34,172 nt of DNA from Candidatus Uhrbacteria bacterium (GCA_016186045.1 JACPMJ010000030.1:1-34172); one strand, 5' to 3'; counted from the stretch's first letter, positions 1-9,144 are shown. A program made the numbers and translations. The notes: generated from the sequence alone by a model not told the origin.

Positions 1-32
1 GTCCGCCTCCGCCAGTTGGCGGATGGCGGATG
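1..32. repeat. palindromic repeat fragment (CCGCCAG/TTGGCGG)
   Basis: The window opens inside an inverted repeat whose core CCGCCAGTTGGCGG can form a hairpin. A close relative (CCGCCAGCTGGCGG) lies in the xseA-xseB gap at about 15974-15987, and a degenerate one lies beyond truD at about 5324. It belongs to the dispersed GTCAT-type intergenic repeats of this window. The left end is cut by the window edge. Confidence 0.6.
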
Positions 33-49
33 ACCCGAGGATCCAGAAA

Positions 50-77
50 AGAGACCTCAGAAAAAGAGGTCTCTTTG
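50..77 (+). terminator. hairpin terminator
   Basis: A perfect 9-bp stem, AGAGACCTC with GAGGTCTCT, has a 7-nt A-rich loop and is followed by a short T-containing tail. It probably ends a transcript from a gene left of the window. The remaining bases to 226 hold no gene that I can see. Confidence 0.6.
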
Positions 78-197
78 CTATTGATATTCGCTCACAGATA
101 CGATACACTAAGAGTGTCATTAAATCGTTAAAGAATTATTCGAACTGCTACGCTTCTTCTTGTCACTTCTGTCGAAATGGTAATGAGGATAATTTTT

Positions 198-226
198 ACT
201 GACAACTGACAACTAAATACTGATAT
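198..226. repeat. ACTGA/AGTACT-type repeat abutting a start codon
   Basis: Tandem ACTGACAACTGACAACT-like sequence ends in TACTGATAT directly against the ATG of the next gene. The same ending, AAGTACTGATAT then ATG, precedes lexA at 9205, and related AGTACTCAGTACT copies lie at 9783 and 31277. The repeat therefore forms the 5' leader and takes the place of a Shine-Dalgarno site. Confidence 0.55.
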
Positions 227-991
227 ATGTCCGATTATTATAACGCAAAACGAACAAAAAATATCTTTGATCCAGCGTCAACGGCGCCATTTAAACTTTC
301 GCGATCAAAAGTAGAGCTGTTCCAAAATTGCAAACGGTGTTTTTATATTGACCGTCGTTTAGGCGTGGGACAGCCGCCCGGATTTCCCTTTAATCTGAAT
401 TCCGCAGTGGATCATCTCCTCAAAAAAGAGTTTGATATCCACCGTGCAAAAAATCAGGCGCATCCGCTGATGAAGACGTATGGCGTGGATGCGATCCCTT
501 TTTCTCATGAAGAATTAAACGCGTGGCGGGAAAATTTTAAGGGTGTACAATACCATCACGAGAAAACAAACTTTATTCTTACCGGAGCGGTGGATGATCT
601 CTGGAAAAATCCACAGGGGGAGTTGATCGTAGTGGATTATAAATCTACCAGTAAAGACGGAGAGGTGAATATAGATGCGGAATGGCAGGATGGGTATAAA
701 CGCCAGATGGAGTTTTACCAATGGCTGTTGCGCCACAATGGATTTGCAGTGTCTGACACCGGTTATTTCGTCTATTGTAATGGCAGGCGGGATCTGGAGG
801 CATTTGACGGAAAGCTTGAATTTGATATAAAACTTATACCGTATACGGGAGATGATGGGTGGGTAGAGAGTACGCTGGATGATATCCATGCCTGTCTTGT
901 AAGTCCACGCCTGCCGGAATACTCGCGAGAGTGCGACTATTGTCAATATCGTAAGGCGGTGAAAGAGGTGTTGGATGAGAGAGAGGGATGA
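227..991 (+). CDS. PD-(D/E)XK nuclease, RecB/Cas4-like
   Basis: This 254-residue protein has the core of RecB/Cas4-family nucleases. D123 lies in GAVDDLW, D137 and K139 in VVDYKST, and Q160 in YKRQMEFYQ, which correspond to the metal-binding and motif-III residues of that superfamily. Two cysteines near the N terminus (NCKRC, C35 and C38) and two near the C terminus (CDYC, C236 and C239) suggest a Cas4/AddB-like iron-sulfur clamp, although Cas4 usually spaces them 1+3. No cas gene or helicase is adjacent, so a general DNA-repair or end-processing role is likelier than CRISPR adaptation. The start is placed directly after a repeat ending TACTGATAT, with no visible RBS. Family assignment is firm; substrate is unknown. 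Confidence 0.8.
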   Translation: MSDYYNAKRTKNIFDPASTAPFKLSRSKVELFQNCKRCFYIDRRLGVGQPPGFPFNLNSAVDHLLKKEFDIHRAKNQAHPLMKTYGVDAIPFSHEELNAWRENFKGVQYHHEKTNFILTGAVDDLWKNPQGELIVVDYKSTSKDGEVNIDAEWQDGYKRQMEFYQWLLRHNGFAVSDTGYFVYCNGRRDLEAFDGKLEFDIKLIPYTGDDGWVESTLDDIHACLVSPRLPEYSRECDYCQYRKAVKEVLDEREG

Positions 992-1018
992 GAGGAATAA
1001 TATCAATATAACGTTTTT

Positions 1019-1158
1019 AGGGATCGTCTGTGTCTTTTTCGCGGGTTTAAACGGCCAAGCGGGCACGGTTTTTTGTGGAGCAAAAAGAGCTGGCCGTTTA
1101 CCCGCAAAAAATCTCGCTGGGATTTTTTGCGAAAGCGAAAAGGATACAGACGATCCCT
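1019..1158 (+). repeat. type A palindromic element, copy A1 (possible structured RNA)
   Basis: This 140-bp element can fold as a three-way junction. The outer stem pairs AGGGATCGTCTGTGTC with GATACAGACGATCCCT. A second stem pairs GCGGGTTTAAACGGCCA with TGGCCGTTTACCCGC. A third pairs CGCAAAAAATC with GATTTTTTGCG. It fills the gap before metG and ends 19 bp before the start codon. A second copy (A2, 7845-7982) keeps the inner sequences nearly unchanged but has a different outer stem that is still self-complementary. The track ORFs at 975-1181 and 1003-1185 lie over this element and are not credible genes. Confidence 0.75.
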
Positions 1159-1177
1159 CTGGAAGACACACACACTT

Positions 1178-2848
1178 ATGAACAAAAAAATTCTTATCGC
1201 GGCCGCATGGCCGTACGCAAACGGGTCGCTTCATTTCGGGCACGCGGCATCGCTTATTGGCGGCGACGTGCTTGCGCGCTATCATCGTCTGTGCGGAGAT
1301 GACGTTCTTTTTGTATCCGGCAGTGACTGCCATGGTACGCCTATTGCGGTGGAGGCGGACAAGCGCGGCGTACATCCGTCTCTAATTGCGGAGATATATC
1401 ATAAAGAGTTTATTGAGACACTTATTGACGGTCTTGGTTTTTCATACGACACCTACACGACCACCACCACGGAAAATCATGCGCAGACCGTGCAGGAAAT
1501 ATTTACCACCCTGTATGAAAAAGAATTGATTTACAAAAAAACCGAACAACTTCCGTATTGTATATCTTGCACGCGATTCTTACCGGACAGATACATAGAA
1601 GGCGAGTGTCCAAAATGCCACTTTGAAAACGCGCGCGGGGATCAGTGCGATAATTGCGGAGATCTTTTGGATCCACACGATCTTATCCATCCAAAGTGTA
1701 AGATTTGTGGAACTCTTCCCGAGTGGCGAGAGTCAGAGCATTTTTATCTGAAACTTTCCGTCTTTGCGGATGATCTGAAAAAATGGATTGAAAAAAGCGA
1801 GGGATGGCGCACGGAGGCGAAAAATTTTTCTATAACCATGTTAGAACAAGGGCTGCATGACAGGGCCATTACACGTGATACGGAATGGGGGATCGCTATT
1901 CCTTTATCCGGATATGAACAAAAGCGAATTTATGTCTGGTTTGAGGCGGTGTGCGGATATCTTTCCGCGAGTAAAGAGTGGGCGCAAAAAAACGGCAATC
2001 CGGACGCGTGGAAAGATTTTTGGTGTCATACGCAAAGCTTTCATTATTATGTGCATGGAAAGGATAATATTCTTTTTCATACCATCATATGGCCGGCGAT
2101 GCTTTTGGGATTTCACAAAGACTTCCATCTGCCGGATAGGATCTATTCATCCGCGTACCTGACATTGGAGAAACAGCAGTTTTCAAAGAGCAGGCATCAC
2201 GCGGTATGGCTTCCTGATTTTTTAAAAAACTTTGATGCCGAACCGTTGCGATATTTTCTTATTGCAAATGGGCCGGAGACTTCGGACGCGGATTTTTCAT
2301 GGAGTGAATATGCCGTTAAAACAAACAAGGAACTTATCGGCAATGTCGGGAATTTTATCAATAGAACATTGTCTTTGATACGCGCGAATTTCCCCGATGG
2401 CGTGCGATTGCAAAAAAACGTGGAAGAGTATCAAAATGTATTTTTAGATCATATTCGCGAGAGTTTTTCTTTGGTTGGGGCAGCGATAGAACAGGGGAAT
2501 TTTAAAGACGCAATTCGGTCAGTGTGCGCTCTTACCGACGAAGGAAATAAGTTCATCAATGACACGGCGCCATGGGTGAGCGTAAAGACGGATAAAGAAA
2601 AAACCATTGGAGATCTTGGGACGGCGGCGTATGCGATCCACTGTCTTTCAATTTTATTACAGCCATTTTTGCCGCGTTCCGCAGAAAAGATCGCGCGGGC
2701 GTTTGGCATCACCCTGTCGGAAGTATGGAAGGCGCCCGAAGATGTACTGTATGTAGCAAAAGAGGTCGAGCCATTCTATAAAAAAATAGAAGATTCAGAG
2801 GTGGAGACACAGAAGGCGTTATTGGGTGGCTTGTCATCCCAGACTTGA
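1178..2848 (+). CDS. metG: methionyl-tRNA synthetase
   Basis: Methionyl-tRNA synthetase charges initiator and elongator tRNA-Met in the cytoplasm. The class I signature appears as HFGH (residues 19-22) after AAAWPYANGSL, and the KMSKS loop appears as QFSKS near residue 335. Four CxxC knuckles (CISC from residue 128, then CPKC, CDNC, CKIC) give the two-zinc connective-peptide domain of the E. coli-like MetG class. A helical anticodon-binding domain follows (NVGNFINRTL). At 556 residues it lacks the C-terminal EMAP-II tRNA-binding domain of longer bacterial forms. I chose ATG 1178 because the track ORF (from 1073) adds 35 residues read from repeat A1. The last codons and the TGA stop lie inside a GTCATCC repeat. 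Confidence 0.96.
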   Translation: MNKKILIAAAWPYANGSLHFGHAASLIGGDVLARYHRLCGDDVLFVSGSDCHGTPIAVEADKRGVHPSLIAEIYHKEFIETLIDGLGFSYDTYTTTTTENHAQTVQEIFTTLYEKELIYKKTEQLPYCISCTRFLPDRYIEGECPKCHFENARGDQCDNCGDLLDPHDLIHPKCKICGTLPEWRESEHFYLKLSVFADDLKKWIEKSEGWRTEAKNFSITMLEQGLHDRAITRDTEWGIAIPLSGYEQKRIYVWFEAVCGYLSASKEWAQKNGNPDAWKDFWCHTQSFHYYVHGKDNILFHTIIWPAMLLGFHKDFHLPDRIYSSAYLTLEKQQFSKSRHHAVWLPDFLKNFDAEPLRYFLIANGPETSDADFSWSEYAVKTNKELIGNVGNFINRTLSLIRANFPDGVRLQKNVEEYQNVFLDHIRESFSLVGAAIEQGNFKDAIRSVCALTDEGNKFINDTAPWVSVKTDKEKTIGDLGTAAYAIHCLSILLQPFLPRSAEKIARAFGITLSEVWKAPEDVLYVAKEVEPFYKKIEDSEVETQKALLGGLSSQT

Positions 2849-2859
2849 TCTGGGATCCA
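2832..2859 (+). repeat. GTCATCC-type palindromic repeat overlapping metG stop
   Basis: TTGTCATCCCAGA and TCTGGGATCC form a hairpin with the metG TGA in the loop. It is one of about a dozen copies in the window of a GTCATYCC..GGRATCCA family. It resembles in form the ATTCCC-N8-GGGAAT (dRS3) repeats known from Neisseria, which is a comparison only. Confidence 0.7.
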
Positions 2860-2891
2860 TCTTTTCTTTCTGGATCGGACTGTCTAAAAAC

Positions 2892-2927
2892 TGTCATTCC
2901 GACCGACTGTAAGGAGCGGAGGAATCT
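2892..2927 (+). repeat. TGTCATTCCGACCGACTGTAAGG-type repeat
   Basis: This repeat unit lies directly before the GIY-YIG gene. Its reverse complement is present inside palindrome J at about 33833-33863 (AGATTCCTCC...GTCGGAATGACA). It belongs to the same GTCATTCC superfamily of intergenic repeats. Confidence 0.65.
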
Positions 2928-2935
2928 GCGTCGCT

Positions 2936-3217
2936 ATGAAAAAAACTTATTTTGTTTATATTTTATCAAATATCTCACGTACGCTGTATATTGGTATAAC
3001 AAATAATTTGAACAGACGTGTGCATGAACACACAGAAGGTCTTATTGAGGGATTTACAAAAAGATATAACATTCGATGTCTCGTATATTATGAAGAATAC
3101 GATGATGTTCGAGAGGCGATCACTCGTGAAAAACAACTGAAATCATGGAATCGAAATAAAAAATGTCTTCTTATTGAGCGTTCTAATCCTGGTTGGCAAG
3201 AACTTTCATTGATGTGA
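2936..3217 (+). CDS. GIY-YIG domain protein (UPF0213/YhbQ-like)
   Basis: This 93-residue protein is a single GIY-YIG nuclease-fold domain. It has YFVYILS at the start, LYIGITNNLNRRVHEH as the second signature with the catalytic-type Arg, and EAITREKQLKSWNRNKK with the conserved Glu. These are typical of the small stand-alone YhbQ/UPF0213 family, which has no secure biological role; DNA repair and repeat-associated spread have both been suggested for relatives. The start follows a GTCATTCC repeat after 8 nt with no Shine-Dalgarno site. It converges on tgt, with a palindromic hairpin between them. Confidence 0.88.
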   Translation: MKKTYFVYILSNISRTLYIGITNNLNRRVHEHTEGLIEGFTKRYNIRCLVYYEEYDDVREAITREKQLKSWNRNKKCLLIERSNPGWQELSLM

Positions 3218-3271
3218 GTAGATCCCTCCACGGAATTTATCCCGAGTACCCTCGAGGGAGTCGGGATGACA
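3217..3271. repeat. palindromic GTCATCCCGA-type repeat, possible two-way terminator
   Basis: The nested palindrome CCCGA..CCCTCGAGGG..TCGGG (3241-3265) sits between the convergent GIY-YIG gene and tgt and is followed by ATTTTTTTT on the plus strand. Read on the minus strand the unit is GTCATCCCGA...GGGATCTAC, related to the copy inside palindrome J near 33779. The segment CCTCCACGGARTTTATCC is shared with 16010-16028. Confidence 0.6.
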
Positions 3272-3286
3272 AAGAAATAATTTTTT

Positions 3287-4433
<1,147 letters not shown>

Positions 4434-4550
4434 AAAGGTACTTCAGATGTTCTTTACATATAAGCAGTATTCCTTCTTTTAGAAGGAAAATAGTGTATTT
4501 GTAAGAATATTACCTGATTTATTCAGGGGAGCAAGAGTAGAAAGGAAGCC

Positions 4551-5183
4551 ATGAAAAAGGAGAGAAGCGAGATGGCAGTTCAGAAGAAGAGCAATGTCCC
4601 CCTGGAAGAAACGCGGAAGAGAGCGACCGTTCTCACGCGTCAGCGCGAGACGGTTCTGATCTCTATCCCAAAGGCGAGGCTTCTGGGACTTCCGGAAGTA
4701 GACGTGGACAAAGAAAAGAGGGACTATGAACACAGGAAGGAGGCGGAGCGCCGAGGTCTCATCGCGAACGCCTACCGACCGCGGCCGGACACGGGATACT
4801 GCGTCATTGAGAATGCACAGGAGGTGTCTCTCCAGAATTTCCTGATACAACTCATGTCCGTGGGACTCTATTACTGCGGAGGCAAGGTAGAGTCATGGCT
4901 GCGTGACGATCGTCTTATGTACAAGACGATTCTTGAGTTCTCAAGGGATCAGACAAAGGAACAACAAATCTCGCGGATGGTGAGGGACGAGTTCTCTCGC
5001 TATGTCTTCAGTGTTTTCGTCTGGGCAAACTGGCGATTCCGAGACGAGGAGCTTGGTCACGAAGGTGGCCAGTATCGTCTGGATACCATCAACTGTCCGG
5101 ACTCAAAACGAATGGAGGAGAACGAGAAGCCCGAGAGGTACCTCAACCTCAAAGGAAATACCTACGAGATTGTCGAGGGATAA
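4551..5183 (+). CDS. hypothetical protein, stand-alone unit
   Basis: This 210-residue soluble protein resembles no family that I recognise. The first 80 residues are basic and highly charged (MKKERSEMAVQKK...; RKEAERRG). A central part (LQNFLIQLMSVGLYYCGG) is more hydrophobic but not a clear membrane span, and the remainder is acidic and aromatic. The RBS AGAAAGGA lies 4 nt before the ATG. The gene is a complete unit of its own, with a consensus promoter at 4405, a leader with hairpins and a strong terminator at 5224. It sits between tgt and truD on the opposite strand. Codon choice looks more G/C-rich than in the neighbours. Both traits suggest separate acquisition. Confidence 0.7.
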   Translation: MKKERSEMAVQKKSNVPLEETRKRATVLTRQRETVLISIPKARLLGLPEVDVDKEKRDYEHRKEAERRGLIANAYRPRPDTGYCVIENAQEVSLQNFLIQLMSVGLYYCGGKVESWLRDDRLMYKTILEFSRDQTKEQQISRMVRDEFSRYVFSVFVWANWRFRDEELGHEGGQYRLDTINCPDSKRMEENEKPERYLNLKGNTYEIVEG

Positions 5184-5223
5184 CTCACTGCCAAGCTAAG
5201 CGGACACAATAGTCCGCATCCAA

Positions 5224-5269
5224 AGCCCGAGGAAGCCCACAAGCATATTCCTCGGGCTTCCTTATTTTA
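5224..5269 (+). terminator. rho-independent terminator of the 4551 gene
   Basis: AGCCCGAGGAA (5224-5234) pairs perfectly with TTCCTCGGGCT (5248-5258), followed by TCCTTATTTT. A smaller hairpin, GCGGAC/GTCCGC (5200-5217), lies just before it. Confidence 0.85.
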
Positions 5270-5308
5270 AAAATTTGGATTATGAAACTGTGGTTTATCA
5301 TTGAATTG

Positions 5309-5347
5309 TCATTCTCACAAATTCGCCAGCCGGTGGACTAGGATGAC
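5309..5347. repeat. GTCAT-type palindromic repeat overlapping truD stop
   Basis: TTGTCATTCTCAC and GGATGACAA form the arms around a degenerate CGCCAGCCGGTGG core. On the minus strand the right arm supplies the last truD codons (Leu-Ser-Ser) and its TAG stop, the same arrangement as at metG. Confidence 0.6.
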
Positions 5348-6762
5348 AACTCTTCCGAGGTATCTTTTTTTAGAAGAACAATATATGGTCCCAATATTTT
5401 TTGCGTTTCTTTCAACGATCCTACGCCGAGAAGTTCCTTTATGTCAATATCCGCAGTGTTGAGCCATGCAGGAGGCGGCATGCCTTCTTGGAGCGTAAAA
5501 AGATGCGCAAGAAATGTTGTGGCATACGCGCCTTTTTTCAAATCAAAAGAAATCGCGACTCCTTCCGGCGTGCTTTTTACCACATGGATTAGTGGTTTGA
5601 TACGCGTGTCAACACTGCGCGGCGAGAGTCTGATATACGGAAATGGCCGAAGATTTTCTCCAAAATTGTTTGGCACCTCGTCGCCATCCAAAAATGCGCG
5701 ATACAATAACTGCTCTTCTTTTTTATAGGTCAGTATCAGCGGCAGAGTGGCGGTACAATTTCTGCCTCCTGACGCGCACTGCGAAAGAACGCGGTTAAAC
5801 ACATAGCTTGCGTACGCGTACGCCCAGAATTTGATTTGGTCCGGCATGGTATTGAGCGCACCGATGGTATCTTGCGGATTTTTTTGCAAATAGCTGATCA
5901 TGGCACGCTCATATCGGAATGAGTAGGGAACGCAGGCAAAAAGTTTTTCAAGTATCTCCCAATTCCCATAGTTTTCTTCCGCTTCTTGCCGCAGATGCTG
6001 GAAATAGGGAAGATCATGTGGCCCGGTTTCACAGAGATATGACCGCAACGCCCCTTCATAATCTCCTTGAAAAAGATAGAGCCCCCATACGTGCGTGAGA
6101 AGCCGGTTACCAAACCGTTGAAGCCAGAAAAAGTTCCAAAATCCATTTTTTTCAAGGTCATGAATTTTTTGCGCGATCTCCTCCTCATTGACCTTATGTT
6201 CCGTGCGCACAAGAATAGTAAATCTGTTTCCCTGCAATTGGCCGATTGAAATGGCGCCTTTTTCTAATCTGGCATTTTTTAAGAAAAAGTGAGTCGCAGG
6301 AATTTTTTCAAGCACTTCAAGAGGAATGCCATGAATGCTGACGCGCTGAGATGTGAGCGCGTACGCATCCTTGATGCCCGCGCTGTGTATTGATTTTTTT
6401 TCCACGGCAAGAAACCGCGCAAGCTCGCGCTCTGCTTCCATTGTCGCAATGCCTACTTTTACAAGATCGGTAATGATTGTTTTGCCAGAGCCGCGGTCGT
6501 GTGAAAAAAGAGGGGCGGGCTCCACAGTGCAGACAGTAGCGTCCGTTTGTATTTCTTCAACGATAAAATCAAACGGATGGTATTTGATATATCCGAGCGG
6601 AAGGTGTTTTGCAGGTAGGAAAATACCGATTCGCTCGAGAATATCTTGTGAAGCAGTATGTTCTTGCTGGATAAAAAATTCCGGATGATCCTTTTTTATT
6701 TCTTCGAAATGTTTTTGTTCGTCTTGAAAATGTTCAAAAAGCATGCGATCAGCATCTTGCAT
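5338..6762 (-). CDS. truD: tRNA pseudouridine synthase D (TruD/Pus7 family)
   Basis: TruD-family enzymes isomerise a uridine (U13 in E. coli tRNA) to pseudouridine. The catalytic motif is HSAGIKDAYALTSQ with Asp132, and the second family signature NFFWLQRFG lies near residue 215. At 474 residues it is much longer than E. coli TruD (349) and closer in size to archaeal TruD/Pus7, with an extra N-terminal segment of about 50 charged residues before the first conserved strand (LGYIKYHPFDFIVEE). It lies 15 bp downstream of queA on the same strand, so the two are probably co-transcribed as a tRNA-modification pair. Its last codons come from a GTCATCC repeat. Family assignment is firm; the modified position is inferred. 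Confidence 0.92.
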   Translation of the reverse strand: MQDADRMLFEHFQDEQKHFEEIKKDHPEFFIQQEHTASQDILERIGIFLPAKHLPLGYIKYHPFDFIVEEIQTDATVCTVEPAPLFSHDRGSGKTIITDLVKVGIATMEAERELARFLAVEKKSIHSAGIKDAYALTSQRVSIHGIPLEVLEKIPATHFFLKNARLEKGAISIGQLQGNRFTILVRTEHKVNEEEIAQKIHDLEKNGFWNFFWLQRFGNRLLTHVWGLYLFQGDYEGALRSYLCETGPHDLPYFQHLRQEAEENYGNWEILEKLFACVPYSFRYERAMISYLQKNPQDTIGALNTMPDQIKFWAYAYASYVFNRVLSQCASGGRNCTATLPLILTYKKEEQLLYRAFLDGDEVPNNFGENLRPFPYIRLSPRSVDTRIKPLIHVVKSTPEGVAISFDLKKGAYATTFLAHLFTLQEGMPPPAWLNTADIDIKELLGVGSLKETQKILGPYIVLLKKDTSEELSS

Positions 6763-6777
6763 AGATAGGCTCTAGTA

Positions 6778-7821
6778 TTAAAGTATCAGCATCGCGTCCC
6801 CAAAACTATAAAATCGATAGTTCTTTTGTATCGCCTCGTGATATGCGGAGAGGATGAAGTCTTTTCCTCCTGTATGTTTCCATTCCGTAAAGGCGCACAC
6901 AAGCAAAAGAAGCGTAGACTGGGGAAGATGAAAGTTTGTAATCATCCCTGTTACTATCTTAAAACAAAATCCGGGATAAATAAAGAGGTTCACATCTTTT
7001 TCACCCGCATGGAGAATGCCATGGCGATCCGCAAAGCTTTCAAGTACGCGCACGCTTGTAGTGCCTACGCAGATGATTCTGCGTTTTTTCTTTTTTGCCG
7101 TGTTGATGAGCTTTGCAGTTTTTTTTGAAAGTATCGCATATTCCGGATGCATGACGTGATGCGTGATGTCATCCGTGCGAATAGGAGAAAATGTTCCCGG
7201 CCCTACGTGAAGTGTCACTTCACAAAAGGATACACCCTTTTTACGGAGTTTTGCCAGAAGCGGCTTTGTGAAATGAAATCCCGCCGTGGGGGCGGCGACC
7301 GACCCCTCGTGTTTTGCGTAGACGGTTTGATATTTTTTTAGATCGGAAATCTGGTGAACATAGGGTGGTGTTGGCGCACTTCCCACTATATGAAGTGCGC
7401 GGCGCAGTGCCACTCCTTTTTTATTAAACTCAATCTCCCAGACGTATTCTTTATTACAAGCGGAAAGCGTTGCAGTAAGATTTGGTACGCCATTGATAAT
7501 TATTTTTTTACCAATGTCGTGCACTCGTATGTGTTTTAGAAGCGCGCTCCAGCGATTTTCTGTGAGTTGGCGCACAAGAAGAATTTCCACCGCACCTTCG
7601 GTTTCTTTTTTTCCATAGAGCCGCGCCGGAATGACCTTTGAATTATTAAAAACCAATACATCTCCGCGCTGGAGAAAAGAAAGGATATCAAAAAAATACA
7701 TATGTCGAATGTCGGAATTTTTTGTCTCAAGAACCATGAGGCGCGAATGATCCCGCGGGCGGATGGGTGTCTGCGCGATGCGTTCTTTGGGAAGGTGATA
7801 GGAAAATTCAGAGAGGCGCAT
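6778..7821 (-). CDS. queA: S-adenosylmethionine:tRNA ribosyltransferase-isomerase
   Basis: QueA transfers the ribosyl part of SAM to preQ1 in tRNA, forming epoxyqueuosine. The 347 residues match the usual size, and every family block is visible: FNNSKVIPARLYG, PTPPYVHQ, QTVYAKHEGSVAAPTAGFHF, LHVGPGTFSPI, GTTSVRVLES, TNFHLPQSTLLLLV and YRFYSFGDAML. It is the first gene of a probable queA-truD operon, and tgt for the preceding step is nearby. No preQ1 synthesis gene (queC, queD, queE, queF) or final reductase gene is in the window, so salvage versus synthesis cannot be judged. Palindrome A2 lies directly upstream and may carry or interrupt its promoter. Confidence 0.97.
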   Translation of the reverse strand: MRLSEFSYHLPKERIAQTPIRPRDHSRLMVLETKNSDIRHMYFFDILSFLQRGDVLVFNNSKVIPARLYGKKETEGAVEILLVRQLTENRWSALLKHIRVHDIGKKIIINGVPNLTATLSACNKEYVWEIEFNKKGVALRRALHIVGSAPTPPYVHQISDLKKYQTVYAKHEGSVAAPTAGFHFTKPLLAKLRKKGVSFCEVTLHVGPGTFSPIRTDDITHHVMHPEYAILSKKTAKLINTAKKKKRRIICVGTTSVRVLESFADRHGILHAGEKDVNLFIYPGFCFKIVTGMITNFHLPQSTLLLLVCAFTEWKHTGGKDFILSAYHEAIQKNYRFYSFGDAMLIL

Positions 7822-7844
7822 AGATAATAAGAAAAAACGTAGTG

Positions 7845-7982
7845 AGGGATTTCCGTATTCCTTTTCACGGGTTTAAACGGCCAAGCGGGCATGGTTTTTG
7901 CGAATCAAAAGAGCTGGCCGTTTACCCGCAAAAAATCTCGCTGGGATTTTTTGCGAAAGTGAAAAGGAATACGGAAGTCCCC
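7845..7982 (+). repeat. type A palindromic element, copy A2
   Basis: The inner part matches A1 closely (CGGGTTTAAACGGCCAAGCG; AGAGCTGGCCGTTTACCCGC; AAAAAATCTCGCTGGGATTT). The outer stem instead pairs GGGATTTCCGTATTCC with GGAATACGGAAGTCCC, while A1 uses unrelated bases there. A single pair also covaries nearer the junction: TTCGC/GCGAAA in A1 and TTCAC/GTGAAA in A2. The element sits upstream of queA, in reverse orientation relative to that gene, whereas A1 is in the same orientation as metG. Confidence 0.75.
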
Positions 7983-8029
7983 TGATGGAATGTATACTGT
8001 ATATCCTATCTTAAATGACAGAAATTAAA

Positions 8030-8056
8030 AATCCCCTTGACGCTAAGTAGGGGATT
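8030..8056 (-). terminator. terminator of the 8055-8981 gene
   Basis: On the minus strand AATCCCCT and AGGGGATT pair around an 11-nt loop and are followed by TTTTAATTT. The stop codon of the gene lies in the first arm. Confidence 0.75.
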
Positions 8057-8981
8057 ACGCGGCCGAGGACTCTTCACTGTTCTCGGTGTTTTCAGAGTTT
8101 TCTCGATGCGCATGTTCTTGGTGTTCTTGCATTGTCAGTCCTCTGATGATGAGTTCAATGAACTGTTGTGTAGAAATCGTCTGGGTAGATTTACTGATGA
8201 TTGTAGAGAGCTTCCTTTGCGATTCCCGGAGTTTTGCGCGTTCTACTCTGAATCCCTCAATCTCCGCTTTGAGTGCGGTGATGTACTCTTCGCGACACTC
8301 ATTGGAGTGTGCGTCAAGCTCCGCGGCGAGGTCAGAGATGAGTTCGTGCATATCTTCGAACTCCTGCATCCAGTTCGGGAAGAACTCTAGGGCTTTCTCT
8401 TTGAATTCCAAAAAGAGCAATGCCTGATTCACCGGAAAAGAGACGCCATCTTTGAATTGATCCGTAAGTTGGATATACTTGTATTGCGTGTTTTGGATGT
8501 CTTTCCGCTCTCGTATCCTCCAAAGATTAATTATCTTTTCGTGTTCGGAGACAACACAGGGAAAGTTGAGAAATCCTCCGAGTGGAATTGAGATAGCAAT
8601 GACGCCGGGCGGAAGTTCGGTGTGCAAGACGCGCCAACGCGGAACAATGATTTCCCTAAGAAGAGATTTGTTTTCCGGATCGAGGAAGTAGAGAGAATTA
8701 AACCCTATGAAGCTGCGATGCCACCATTTTTGCGCGACTTTTTCCAGAGTATCCCAGAAAAATGCCGTGAGAATGGCAGTGGAAAAAATCAGGAGCAATC
8801 CTTTTGTGTTTGCCGCGATGTTTTGATTTACTACGATTTGCAAGTAAATCAGTGCGACCAGAACCACTGACACAAACCGTATTTCCACATCCTCAAGCGG
8901 CTGGTACCTCTTCTTTGACAGGGGACGTTTGGAAGCGGTTCCTACATAGGATCCCATAGGAATCGTAGTAGCTGCACTCAT
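8055..8981 (-). CDS. membrane-anchored coiled-coil protein, unknown function
   Basis: This 308-residue protein has two hydrophobic segments near the N terminus (about 34-52 FVSVVLVALIYLQIVV and about 60-76 KGLLLIFSTAILTAFFW). A soluble domain follows (about 85-210), then a long charged, probably coiled-coil region (about 215-280, with EYITALKAEIEGFRVERAKL) and a His/Glu/Asn-rich tail. I recognise no family. The most likely layout is a membrane hairpin with a large cytoplasmic domain. The gene is a complete unit: RBS AAAGGAGT 5 nt before the ATG, an operator-like palindrome over its -10 box and its own terminator. It is divergent from lexA across a 223-bp gap. Confidence 0.7.
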   Translation of the reverse strand: MSAATTIPMGSYVGTASKRPLSKKRYQPLEDVEIRFVSVVLVALIYLQIVVNQNIAANTKGLLLIFSTAILTAFFWDTLEKVAQKWWHRSFIGFNSLYFLDPENKSLLREIIVPRWRVLHTELPPGVIAISIPLGGFLNFPCVVSEHEKIINLWRIRERKDIQNTQYKYIQLTDQFKDGVSFPVNQALLFLEFKEKALEFFPNWMQEFEDMHELISDLAAELDAHSNECREEYITALKAEIEGFRVERAKLRESQRKLSTIISKSTQTISTQQFIELIIRGLTMQEHQEHAHRENSENTENSEESSAA

Positions 8982-9007
8982 ACGCCTACTCCTTTCAAGA
9001 TATCCTT

Positions 9008-9044
9008 GTGGATATGTATAGTATCCACGCTTTGCCAGTGTAAA
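9008..9044 (-). promoter_or_regulatory. promoter of the 8981 gene with palindrome over the -10
   Basis: On the minus strand TTTACA (9044-9039), an 18-nt spacer and TATACA (9020-9015) give a plausible promoter. The inverted repeat GTGGATA-N7-TATCCAC (9008-9028) is centred on the -10 box, as an operator would be. An alternative start uses TTGACA (9097-9092) and TATAAG with a short 15-nt spacer, in which case the palindrome becomes a leader hairpin. Confidence 0.45.
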
Positions 9045-9144
9045 GTGAATGAAATGAACCGTGTGGAAACCTTATATAATTTCGTTAAAAATGTCAAGAG
9101 ATGAGATATTGTTTGAGATATTGGGCCTAAAATTAGAGATCCAC

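Noticed and set aside
1073-1177. N-terminal extension of the metG track ORF
   Set aside because: These codons are read from repeat A1. ATG 1178 gives the normal MetG N terminus (MNKKILIAAAWPYANG).
975-1185. Short ORFs on both strands before metG
   Set aside because: They cover the palindromic A1 element. A similar ORF over A2 (7536-7892) is in a different context and does not continue as a gene.
515-1375. 286-residue ORF on the minus strand
   Set aside because: It is antisense to the nuclease gene, repeat A1 and metG, and has no recognisable domain.
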